From Hyaloperonospora brassicae (lineage: Eukaryota > Oomycota > Peronosporomycetes > Peronosporales > Peronosporaceae), in assembly GCA_947650285.1 (NCBI GenBank), contig CANTFL010000272.1, positions 124,001 to 188,000 of the forward strand: DNA of 64,000 nucleotides, given 5' to 3'. Position 1 is the stretch's first letter; each line of letters opens with the position of its first letter. The translations under genes were made by a program, and so were the position numbers. The notes beneath the pieces are model-generated. The model saw only the letters and a program-made list of their open reading frames with translations. It was not told the origin of the DNA and did no database searches. Positions 53,467 to 63,985 of the stretch are shown in pieces.

Positions 53467-56400
53467 AATGCGTGCGCATCCTGCGAGGCAACTAGATCGT
53501 GTACGCATTGCCCTTGCGGTGCAACACACGAAAGGGGCCAATGTATTTCGGCAGTAGTTTACTACTGCCGACACTAGGGACTACATGTCCAGGTAATTTT
53601 ACCGTAGACAGTAGTACTAGGTCATTAACTTTAAATGAAAGAACATTCGCTCTTCCATTCTTGTCTGCGTTTCGTTTCTGACGATCCACCGCATTTGCGA
53701 TGGAGTCTTGAACGAAGCGGACTATCGCCTCTCGAGTCAGCAGGAAGTTCTCTGCTGACTCATTGTTTTGTCTTTCTGTGCGCTTCGTGCGCACTGCTAA
53801 GAGATTGTCTCTTCTTCAGCATGGTTGTCTTCTCCCTCGCTGGCATAATCGTTGACGATGCTGACTATACCAGCATCGTCATCCATCCGAGTCAATAATA
53901 GCGTCATTGCTATTATTGAGGTGATTTTCTTCATCGATGTCGACCTGATCGACATCGGCATCATACGTGACGACGTTAGCGTCGACACGTGATGAGCAAG
54001 AGCCAAAACGGTTTTTGCTCGAGCGAGTCCCTCCCCACTCTTATCCAAGAGTTACACTCTAGAAGGGCGGGAACACGTGGATGGCGTAAACTATTCACGT
54101 AAAACGTTGTGTGCTGTGTTGAGGCATGCACCGAATTATTGATGGCGAATTCCACCATGGGTAGGAATTCGCTCCAACTCGGAAACCAGTGGACATATCC
54201 TCGAAGGATCTCTTCGAGGGCATGGTTCGTACGTTCCGTCTGACCATCTGTTTCTGGATGGTCAGAAGTAGACATCTTCAATCGTGTTCCAAGAGAACGG
54301 AACACGGATTGCCAAAACGCCCCCGTAAATTGAGGGTCACAGTCGGATACGAGTTCACGGGGTAACCCGTGGAGTCTAAAGACCGTGTCTAGAAAGACAC
54401 GAGCACAACCTTGAGCCTTGATAGACTCAGGGACTGCAGCAAGATGGACCATCTTGCTGAATCGGTCAACAAACACAAGAATACCATTATTCTTGTGAGC
54501 GTCTTCGGGAAAACTGAAGACGAAGTCCATTGAAACGGACTGCCAGCACTCTGCCGGAACAGACAGAGTTGCAATGGTGCACGGGATGAAGGACTAGGCT
54601 TCACCCGTTGACAAACCTCGCAAGCACGTATGTACTTGCGGACAAATGATACTGGCGTGGCCAGTAAAAGTCACGACTTACCGTGAGGTAAGGCTTTTCT
54701 CTCCCATAATGACCAATTGTTGGGGCATCGTGACGCTCGTACATGATGTGTAAACGCAAATCATCATGAGCGGGGACGACGAAACAAGGCGTGTCGCCGG
54801 CAACGGCTGTATAATACAGCAATCCGTTGCGTGTCGTATACCGATCCGAGGAGGATCGGTACAAAGTCGGTAAATCTTTTAATGATTTACTAGATGCATT
54901 CAACAGATGATATATTAATCGCAGAAGATCCTTATCTTCCGCGTATGCCTTTGGTACGTCGTCAAGTAAGCTTGGCGACGGAACACTGGCTCTCATTGTC
55001 GCAACAGTGGGCTTATCCGCACTGTTGGATTGTGCGTCCGGCTCGAAATCGGGCCGGCGCGAGAGCGCATCAGCGACGACATTGAGTCGTCCTGGTTTAT
55101 ACTCCACGGAGAAGTTGTACGCCGCGAAGAAAGACAGCCACCTCGCCATCCTTTGCGAGAGGTGTGGGCTGTTCACGGCCGTGCGTAGTGACGCATGGTC
55201 CGTATATACGATGAACGGTCTATCTCCCAAGAGATAGACCCGGAACTTATCCAGTGCATACTTCATGGCAAGCAGTTCCTTGTCATGCACTGGGTAATTG
55301 CGCTCAGCTGCCTGCAGCTGACGCGAATGATAACAGATGACGCGCTCTGCGCCATCTACATCAAATTGCATCAACGCACAGCCGATTGCAAAATCGCTGG
55401 CGTCACAGACCACATGAAAAGGTCTGTCCTGATCTGCAATCTCCAAGATGGTCGATCGCATCAAGCTTTGCTTGATACCCTCAAAGGAACGCTGACAGTC
55501 AGCGTTCCATGACCACTTCACATCTTTCTCGAGCAAGCAAGAAAGATGAACAGTCATCTCGGCGTAATTGCGCGAGTACTTGTGCAAGTACGCCGCTAGT
55601 CCAAGGAACTTACGAAGTCCCTTAACATCGGATGGCACTAGCTATTCGGTGATCGCCTTGATCTTTTCGGGATCAGGGCGTACGCCGTGTTTACATACGA
55701 TGCACCCAAGAAGTGATATTTTGCTTGCCGGAATATACACTTCTTGAGATTGGCATACAACTTATGCTTGCGCATAAGTTGAAGAACCTGACGGACGTGA
55801 GTACTATGAACCTCAACGTCCGTCTTTCCGTCCATAGCCCGGCTGTAAACGAACACATCGTCGAAGTAACTCGGTGCGAAGTCTCGCACCGGTCTCAACA
55901 GATTTGTAACACATCTGTTGAATGTTGCAGGGGCATTACTCAGCCCCTGTGGCACCACTAGCCACTCCCACAGCATCATGCTGGGGGTACTCACTGCTGT
56001 GATCGGGATGTCCCTTTCACGCATAAGGATCTGATAGAATCCGTCCATCAGATCCATGGATGAAAAGATGGTACTCTTTGACATACCATCTATGATTACG
56101 TCCTTCGTCTGTATCGGCGTCTGAGCCGGTACCGTTGCAGCATTCAATTTGTTGAATGCGTGCACTATCCGCCATCTTCCTGTGGCCTTTCGCACACAGA
56201 AGGTCGGAGAGCTGTGAGGGGATGTTGATTCCCTCACATGACCCGCTGCTAAGCGATCGGCAAAGAACTTGTCGATCGCTAGTACTTGTTCACGAGGCAG
56301 TGGCCACTGCTTCATGACACAGTACTTCGAGCCCGGTTTGAGCTCGATCTCGTGTCGAGTGCCTTTGTCCTTAAGCAACTCGCAAGGTACGGATTCAGGG

Positions 56401-57687
56401 AACACATCCCTGAATTCGATCAAATCCTTATACAAAGGATTTGCCTGAAGTGACTCCCAGGATTGAGACGTGTATCGCTCAATCCGAGTCTTCTCATCGA
56501 GGACACTTTCGTCCATAGATGAGCTGCTGAGAACCCGTTCGTTCTCAGCAAATACTGTTGCTGACCGAATATCGGCCACATACTCATCCTCCGTGACGAA
56601 TATGCAGATCTGCTTGACTTTGCCACTACGCAGATCACGCAATAACCGTTTCGGTTCTAGCGTTTGCAACTGAGTTATCTCCGAAGTTGACTTCGGAGGC
56701 ACAATCAGATCAAGCGTATAAGCGCCTACGCTTGATCCGTCATTAACCAAGACGTTCAACGTCTCGGTTTCTTCCTGGGAACTTTCTTCCTCAGGTTTCT
56801 GAGGGCCTGATCCCTCAGCAAGTGACTCTTGAGGAATTCCTTTCGCAAGTACGTGGGGACTTGTTCCGACGACGTCTTCTGACTGTGGCTGTGCAACAAC
56901 AGTCAGGAACCGATCCTCTACAGTCGACTCTCCAGTCAACCTAGGATTTCCATTTTGCCCTTTGAAGGCAACATGTTTCTTTCTTCTAAGATGCTGCCCG
57001 CTAGGCATGCATCCATGTCCCGGTCCACTCGACTTATTCGAGTGGTGGACCTTCGGCGCAGCCTGTACTTCTGTACAGCCGCCGGGAGCTTGCTCCACAG
57101 TGTAGTGATCAACTACACTGTGATCTTGTGCAGTCGTGCTAACAACCGTACCGCAAGTGAGGCCATCGCACTCACTCGCAGAACATCCACACGCTTGTGG
57201 ACGCTCCATGACGTTCATCAGATGGCCATCTGATGAACAAGCGGCAGGCATCTTCACGGATCGATGCTGCCAGTTCACCCTTGGCTCGTACTTTCTGAGC
57301 CAAGGTAATCCCAGGATGACATCAAATTTGTCATCCAGATCTAGTACGATGAAGTCATCATCGTACTGTTCGCCCTCTAACGTGTAGTGGATTCCTACTA
57401 CACCTTTCTCAACGGTTATCGATGCGCCTGTTGCAAGGCGCACCGTCATCCTTGTGAGGGGAATGTCGCGCTCAACGAACTTGAGCCTACGACCCTCTAG
57501 TGACTGGCGTCGAACAAAGTTGTTCGACGCCCCACAGTCTACTAGGGCACGAAGCGACAAATCATTTGTCGCTTCCAACTTCAAGGTGATGAGCGAAACG
57601 TCATCACCAGGTGCAGAGACACACAATGATTGTGTATCTGGAGCAACTTTCGTCAAGAGATTTGCAAATTCTCTTGAGGTTGCTGGA

Positions 57688-57728
57688 TCAGTAGGGTGCT
57701 CCGCCCCTACTGACCCCGACCATTTTTT
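57688..57728 (-). promoter_or_regulatory. Predicted -1 programmed ribosomal frameshift signal (element B)
   Basis: On the minus strand A AAA AAT (57728-57722) in the gag frame is followed after 8 nt by a 9-bp stem, arms 57713-57705 and 57696-57688, enclosing an 8-nt loop. The gag stop TAG falls in the first arm. The -1 frame is open into the protease, which has no nearby ATG. Compared with element A only one loop base differs. Confidence 0.65.
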
Positions 57729-58861
57729 GATGGTCCGTCTCGCTGTTGCGGCTTCGCAACAGCGCTGGACCCACGCCCATTGCCCTTTCTGGCAAATTGT
57801 CGTCCATTTCGCTCAGTACTGTTTGGTACTGGGCGTGGAGCACTACACTCGTATGCGTAGTGTCCTAACTTCTGACAGCGATTGCACCTCTGCAATCGCT
57901 TGTTGTTCGAAAAGCGAGGTCTCTCGCTCTCAACATAGCAGAGGTCCATTGGTTCTGGACCTCCGATCTCTTGTCGTCTCGGTGGACGGTAAGAGTTTGA
58001 GCTAGCATGAGCCTGTCTCATGCTAAAGTCTTCCTGTTCCGCGGCTGATATCGCATCTTCCAGCGTATTCAGCTCAAGGCGGAACAGGTGGCTCCTGACG
58101 GGCCCCTCTGCGAGCCCTTGCATGAACACCGTAATCAACGTGTGTTCATGTACTGGGTTAGCAGTTATACTACTCGCAAGGAGTCGTATATGTTGTGCGT
58201 AAGCGTGAACATCACGCTTACCCTGCTTGAGTTTCAGGAGCTTTGAACGAGCCCTGAACTCAGCCCGTGGCAGCTCAAACGTTTGTCTGAGCCGGTACTT
58301 GAAGTCATCTAGCGACCTAAACACATTTGGGGCGCTACTCTCGAGTCCCAGGGACCAAGTTTTGGCACGCCCTGCCAAGTGGGTCTGAGCAAATGTGAGT
58401 TTCATTTGCTCATCTTCGACGCGACGAGCCTTCAAGGCTCTGTCGAGTTCTACGAACCATAGTAACAGGGAGTCCTCCGGGACTCCACTGTACTTGGAGA
58501 TGTCAACTTTCATGACTTCGGGACGACGCGCATGCGCCGTCCCGCCCACAGTAGCATGGAATTGCTGCCGTCTCAACAGCTCCGTCTGTTGAGCATCGTG
58601 TTCTCACAACTGCTCGGCCTGTTGAGAGCCTTGCTGGTGAAGCAAGGCTACTTTCTCCCTTTCGATGGCAAGTTCATTTTGAATGAACTTGGCTATAGCG
58701 GCATGTTGTTGGTCTCTGTTGAGAGACTCCAACATGGCGCTAATAGCGAGTTCGCCTACATTAGAACTCATTCGTTCTACTGCACCCCATTCGATGTCAC
58801 TCAAATGGGTAAACCCTTCACGCGTGGCGTGAAAGGTGTCTTCTTCATCCAACATGTTCAT
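57707..58861 (-). pseudogene. Gypsy B gag with a single internal stop
   Basis: From ATG 58861 the frame runs 384 codons to TAG 57707, interrupted only by one TGA at 58606-58604. The capsid part includes LLLWFVELDRALKARRVEDE and LITVFMQGLAEGPVRSHLF, typical retrotransposon-gag text. The nucleocapsid has an intact CX2CX4HX4C knuckle (CNRCQKLGHYAYEC) and a basic Gly/Asn-rich tail. Gag would form the particle that packages element RNA. The lone stop could be a late mutation or be read through. Confidence 0.88.
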
Positions 58862-58905
58862 GTTGGATGATGTGGTCCTTGGAAGGACTACAAAGTGCTA
58901 CCAGG

Positions 58906-59298
58906 TGTAACGGGGCACACCCTTGCGTGAACTTAACGCAAGGGATTTGGGTGCCCCGACGGACGTACACGTGGCGAGCGAGGAAGCGTAGGTAGGGTAA
59001 AAGTAGAACTGTTATATTAATAAATTAAGTCTTTTAACTACTGTCTCTCTGTTTGACTTAGTTTAAATATACTAATATAACTGAGTGTATGGTGACGTCT
59101 CGTCACCACTCATCGCGCGCGTCTTGCGGCGATTGGTGGGTTGATATCATCAAGATATCAACCAATGAACAGACTCTTTGGTCGACCCTTCAATATCACC
59201 ACTTTGGTGATATTGTTTAAAGAATATTCAAGTTAATATTATTTATTGTCATTATCTCTTCAAATGACAATTTCCATGTAACGGGCTGCCCCGTTACA
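58906..59298 (-). repeat. 5' LTR of Gypsy element B
   Basis: 393 bp, same ends as the 3' LTR. In element orientation it begins TGTAACGGGGCAGCCCGTTACA, an almost perfect palindrome also found at the start of the solo LTR at 20247. The primer-binding site TGGTAGCACTTTG follows two bases after its inner end (58903 downward). Confidence 0.88.
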
Positions 59299-59845
59299 AA
59301 TTGTCTTTGACCATCTAGAATTGCTACCGGCAGTGGGGGTCTTTGATATATCTGTCTAGCGTAGCCGTTGATGTCCTGTTTGTGCTTTTTGGCATCTGTC
59401 GCTGGGACACCGATCGCAGAGTTCTACTGAGCGATGTTCATCGTAGCTTAACGTCGTGATGTATTCTTTGCGGCCTGTACGTCGAAGCGGCAATTTAGGA
59501 GAAGCAAGACACAACAGAAAAATATGTCGGCGACCACTTTCAACATCCGCAGTGACTCCATTGGTAATTATTGATGCTCTTAGCATTGACGACGAATAAA
59601 AGCACTTGTGCTCATCACTAAAAGTATATTAGCAGTGCCTGGACATGGTAGCGCTTGCGGAGGGTCCCCCATGATTCAGTAGAAACTAAAAAGCGTCTGA
59701 ACACATGTCGACTTTTCAACGATAATATGATTTCGCCTTTTCACTAATGTACATATAGCCATTTACAGCGCGAGAGAAATATGCAATGTTTTTGAAAAAG
59801 AAGGAAAAGTGGGATCAGCGAAAAGTGAAGATTGAATAGCGGCTC
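59299..59845 (-). mobile_element. Right part of an inverted-repeat DNA element interrupted by Gypsy B
   Basis: The right terminus (ending at 59845) is, read inverted, GAGCCGCTATTCA followed by TTCACTTTTCGCT, matching the left end at 50700. Inside, the minus frame 59586-59356 reads a Cys-containing peptide (DVESGRRHIFLLCLASPK, LCDRCPSDRCQKAQTG) that resembles transposase or zinc-ribbon text, but I cannot name the family. Confidence 0.45.
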
Positions 59846-60293
59846 CCATTAGTTATTGCCTATCTTATTACATCCTTTAATTTGATGTAGTTTCATATCC
59901 CTTCCTTTTATGAACTATCCTGTCCTACCAACTTTCACCTTGCGAGAAGGAATAGATACTAAAGCGTACACCAATCTCTCATTTGCACCAGTTCGCTGTA
60001 GCCGACTCGCTCATAGATTGCAGAGGATACTGTATCGAATAGTGACCAACAACTTACGCACGACTGGATGCCCAGTGAGGCTGTTCAGTGAGGCTGCCCA
60101 CATGACGTCCAACTAAATAGACCGGAGGATTCATAAACCGAGATGTCCCCATCGTCTTCTGCTGATATATGCCATCCCACGTCACTTTCGAATGCAGACT
60201 CTGTACTGGCAGATAACCTCCAAATGTCCTGCAAATTCGCAACAACTCAGCAGCACTAACCAAAGGAGGAACATCCGACTGTAGTACTCGCTC
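59846..60293. other. No gene recognised
   Basis: A short spacer between the DNA element end and the duplicated kinase segment. Frames at 59910-60116 and 60054-60263 have no recognisable domain. Confidence 0.4.
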
Positions 60294-60858
60294 TTAGGAG
60301 CGAGTCGGCGTCAGCTGTGCAAACGTCTCTGTCTCTTCTCCTTCTTCTTCTCCTTCTCCTACTTCTTCTTCTCGCTGCACAGTCGTTGAAGCGCAATCAC
60401 GGACCGCGAGCGCAGAGCGCTCCGCAGCGACGGCGGAAGACGAAGACGCGACTCGCGACGCCGAAGAGCCGTCCGCCGACGCGTCGCTGTCGCGGCGCAA
60501 TGTGCTGCTGCGCTGCCCCATGTCGGCGTCGGGGACACTGGCGAAGGTGGAATGGGGGCGGGCGGGTCTCGACGCGGAGATTTGGCCAATGAGAACGCGT
60601 CCTCCACGTCGCGGCGCGCTTTCGGAGGGTGGACCGTCGTTCCCACTGTAGCCATCTCACCGCTGTGGGTGGCGGGTCCGTTGACTGCCAGTGAGTGAGT
60701 GCGTCGGCTGTCTGTCTGTGTCCGTTGGGCGCTGTCGGCGCCACTCCGTTTAGTGCGCGACAGTTTCGGCAGCGACTGCGGCGGAGGACGAGCGTGTGGA
60801 CCGCTGGCGGCAGACGGCCGTCTCGTACTTATGGGGAAATGGCTGCAGGACAGACCGA
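60294..60858 (-). pseudogene. Inverted partial copy of the kinase-phosphatase gene (upstream region plus first about 60 codons)
   Basis: Read on the minus strand, 60858-60522 repeats the 332-bp upstream region of the gene at 43153 almost base for base. From ATG 60521 it repeats the first 50 or so codons (MGQRSSTLRRDSD onward) without change, then a shortened Glu/Gly tract, after which it ends in a stop at 60294. The 75-aa product would keep the myristoylation signal but no cNMP, kinase or phosphatase domain. High identity, including the non-coding part, means a recent duplication. The far end abuts a Copia LTR. Confidence 0.9.
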
Positions 60859-61055
60859 TGAACAATAGCGAAACCTCAACTCCCTCTCTGTGCTGCGAAA
60901 TGGAAGGTAGTATTAAGAGTTAAACTACTACTTAAGTGAATCGATAAATATTTGCATAAATCGATCGCTCAATCCAGGTCATTCGAATATCACGGTCCTT
61001 GCAAGTTCCCCTTTTCACGACATGCCCATCACGTCGTCACTCGAAATCCTCTACA
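60859..61055 (-). repeat. Probable 3' LTR of the Copia element
   Basis: In element orientation, a purine tract AAGGGGAG is followed at 61055 by TGTAGAGGATTTCG, and the unit ends TATTGTTCA at 60859, giving a 197-bp TG...CA segment right after the pol stop. The 5' LTR is outside the window, so it cannot be confirmed. Confidence 0.45.
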
Positions 61056-61062
61056 CTCCCCT

Positions 61063-61949
61063 TCAACTTACACTCTCGCGAACTCCACTTTTATCGCGTA
61101 GTCGCATCAATTGTGGAGCACCAAGTGGCTTTGTCAGGTAATCAGCAAGTTGCATAGCTGACAGAACATGCTTGAGCTGGATCTGACCTTGTTCGATGTG
61201 GTCTCGCACGAAATGCACCCTGAGGTCAATGTGCTTAGCTCTTGGTGTATATCCCTGGTTCGTTGCAATACTTACCGCCTACTTATTGTCCATGTGCACC
61301 GTAGTTGCTGTCTTGCACGTGACACCCATCTCCTTCAGCAAGTAACGGATCCACAAGACTTCTTGTGTCGCTAGCGCCAGTGCCATATATTCCGCTTCTG
61401 CAGAAGTTAATTTCACCGAAGTTTGGCGTTTGCTTTTCTACACCACAACAGCATTCCCGAGTAAAATCAACACGCCAGACGTAGATTGACGAGTCTTCTT
61501 ATCATTTCCCCAATACGCATCACAATATGCCCAAATCATCATCTCATTGTCGTCCGATTTCTTGTACGCAATTCCGTGCGATTGTGTTCCAATGAGATAG
61601 TGCAAAACGCGTAAAGTCGCGCGCCAGTGCATCTGTCGTGGCTGGTCCAATTACTGCGATAACACTGATATCGCGTAGCGAATGTCCGGTCGTGTTGCAT
61701 TTGCAATGTACAACAGGGAACCAACCAATTTGTTAAACGAAGTGATGTCCTTTGGCACAGGGTGTGAATTTTTGGAGTAAGGTCTTGTCCTGCGCAAATA
61801 GGGTTGCGTACTGCGTAAGATCCACTCTGCTTAAACTTCGAGACCAACTTCATGATAAATTTGGACTGTTTTAGCATCAATTCTCCCTGTTCTCGTAAGT
61901 AATTCACCTCCATGCCTAAAATAAATCGCGCAGCTCCAAGTGACTTCAC
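61063..61949 (-). pseudogene. Copia RT thumb and RNase H end
   Basis: The frames include GAARFILGMEVNYLREQGEL, HWRATLRVLHYLIGTQSHGI, YCDAYWGNDKKTRQSTSGVL and, after stops, the terminal RAKHIDLRVHFVRDHIEQGQ and DYLTKPLGAPQL. Frameshifts occur near 61650 and 61440 and a TAG near 61283. Confidence 0.82.
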
Positions 61950-61979
61950 AGTAAAATGCTCTTATAAATCGTTGAAAGT

Positions 61980-62540
61980 CTAGCCCACCTCTGCATCTGA
62001 CTTGCATCCGATCAGTAGGTCGTCCACGTACAACACTATGGATGTGGGTGACTTATTGTTTGTATGATTGCGTCGAACAAAAAGACATGTGTATCCACGA
62101 CATTGTATAAAGCCCATGGCAGAAAACACAGAGCATATTTTCTGGTCCCAAACCTCAGCCGCTTGTTTTAACCCATACAAGATGCGTCGTTGTTTGCACA
62201 CCATTCCAGGCGCAATCTCAATTCCAAGCGGTGGCTCCATGTGAACATCTTTGTCCAAATCGTCATTCAAAAACGCTGTTTCCACATCAAATTGCCGAAT
62301 AACATATTGCGTGCTGCAACAAACCGACAAGAACACACGAATCGTGTTTGAGCACGTAGCAGGTGAATACGTGTCAAAGTTATCAAAAACATGCGTTTGC
62401 AGATATCCGAGGGCAACCAAACGCGCTTTGTTACGAACAATACCACCCTTTTCATCGTACTTGTGCCCTACTACCCCCTTGTGGCCTATAAAGTTGACGC
62501 CTGGAGGACGATAGACGGTGTCCCATGTGTATTTCTTCAT
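61980..62540 (-). pseudogene. Copia reverse transcriptase, fingers and palm
   Basis: It contains NKARLVALGYLQTHVFDNFDTYSPA-type text, the catalytic-core FDVETAFLNDDLDKDVHMEPP, RRILYGLKQAAEVWD and the active site YVDDLLIG. All three catalytic aspartates appear present. The frame breaks just after the YVDD block at 61980. Confidence 0.88.
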
Positions 62541-62559
62541 ATGGGCTTTAATTTCTGCT

Positions 62560-63985
62560 TTAATTGCTGCTTCCCACTGTTCCGCGTCGTTTGACCGCAG
62601 CTCCTCTCGTAAATTTTATCAGTACATCAGTAGCAGAAAGCGAAATTTCGTAATCGCCAACACATTGACTTTTGGGGTCCGGCTCATCGTGTTCGCTGTC
62701 CACCGGCGATCCATCAGTCAGAATTATTAAATCAATCTTCTCATCATCAAATCCGTCATTAGTGAGTAGATGAGTTGACGTACTATGAGACATTTTGTTC
62801 GACACCGAGTAAATCTCCAGTCGGCCATTTTGGTAGCGAGGATTCTCACAGATTACAATAGCTTGCGACTGATTTGGAAGCCTTTGGAGCATGTGTGTGT
62901 TATTATCTCCACTTACAGCGACCGTTTCGTGTGGTGTGCGACCGATCATCGAATCGTTCATGTCAATAGAATGCATATCCGTGAACTCCCCCGCAATTGG
63001 AACAGCATCTAAATCGTGTGACAGATTGAAATCTCCAGACGCATCCACGATTATGTCTTTCCAACTTTGTTGATTGTCAAAAATCTCGTCAATGTCCATA
63101 TCTTCAACCTCTTGATTCTCCTTCGTGCGAGGTACGTTCACATTTATTTTGTCGCGTTCATCATGAGAGTGCCTACAGTGAGATATAGGCTCACGTAGAA
63201 CAACAACAACATCTTTGTACTGCGAAGTAGGTCGCTCGTTCAATTGAACGGACCTGGTCATTACCAATTGTTCATTCACCAGATCCCACACTCGGTATGC
63301 CTTGGACGTTGCTGAATATCCAAGAAAGATGCACTTGTTTGCCTTGCTGTCCCATTTCGTTCGCTTACAATCCGCGTCTCGTAGATACCCGGTCGAACCA
63401 AAGACACGAAAATGGCTCAAGTCTGGCTTCGGTCCAACGTTTCGAATGGACTTATGTTAGGTCGAGCAGTGTTCGGAATTCGATTGATGGTGTGAGATGC
63501 CGCCATATCCGCCCCACCCCACCAAGAACGATTAATTTCCATGTAGTACATCATCGAACGGGCCATCTCGACAAGAGTTCGATTCATCCTCTCTGCTAAT
63601 CCGTTTTGTTGAGGGTTGTACGGCGCGCTTGTCTGGTGGATGATACCTCGATCAGAACGGTATTCGTTGAAGCGATGATTCACATACTCCCCACCATTGT
63701 CACTACGGATGCACTTAATCTTGCAATCCGTTTGCGTCTCCACCATAGCACGGAACGTATGAAAACGTTCGAAATCTTGATTCTTTGCTGCCAGCAAGTA
63801 AACGTAGACATATCGGCTCTAATCGTTGATAATTGTGAGTATGTGTAGAGCTCTTCCTTTCGATTTCGGGTTCATAGGACCCATAAGATCGTTGTGCACG
63901 ATCTCGAGTGGTCGACTCGTCTTGACTTCACTTCCTGAAGCATGACTGAACGGGCTGTTTGTCATTTTCCCGCGTGAACATCCAT
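62560..63985 (-). pseudogene. Copia integrase and linker
   Basis: Integrase reads HNDLMGPMNPKSKG (63910 region), IRSDNGGEYVNHRF and NGLAERMNRTLVEMARSMM, so the catalytic acidic residues are present. One stop (near 63820, in IND*SRYVYVYLL, where Tyr would be expected) and one frameshift (near 63420) break the frame. The frame shift is followed by the conserved C-terminal block FRVFGSTGYLRDADCKRTKW and a long acidic linker with the sequence typical of Copia polyproteins. Confidence 0.85.

Larger units (their letters stand above)
52754..57728 (-). pseudogene. Gypsy B pol (PR-RT-RH-IN-chromodomain) with few lesions
   Basis: Pol begins by -1 frameshifting at 57722-57728 and reads protease (DCGAS near 57530), reverse transcriptase (VHAFNKLNAATVPAQTPI, FSSMDLMDGFYQI, YFDD near 55865), RNase H (CDASDFAIGCALM), integrase core (54530-53980; VDRFSKMVHLA, SDCDPQF, HPETDGQTERTNHALEE), GPF/Y-type tail (KYIGPFRVLHRKGNAYTI) and a C-terminal chromodomain (52880-53059; [33 protein letters not shown]). 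Lesions are a frameshift near 55745 plus a TAG near 55640 between RT and RNase H, a frame break near 54600-54530 after the zinc-binding region, and a TAG near 53490 and TGA near 53420 in the tail. Chromodomains direct integration toward modified histones. Confidence 0.9.
51331..59298 (-). mobile_element. Ty3/Gypsy LTR retrotransposon B (chromovirus-like, nearly complete)
   Basis: An 8.0 kb element lies on the minus strand between LTRs 58906-59298 (5') and 51331-51744 (3'). Just inside the 5' LTR is TGGTAGCACTTTG (primer site), and just before the 3' LTR a purine tract with GGGGGTGA. It carries gag (one internal stop), a -1 frameshift signal, pol with protease, reverse transcriptase, RNase H, integrase and chromodomain (a few lesions), and antisense frames near the 3' end. 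Element A is a more decayed relative. Flanks (AGTTA and AATTG) show no clear target duplication. Confidence 0.92.
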
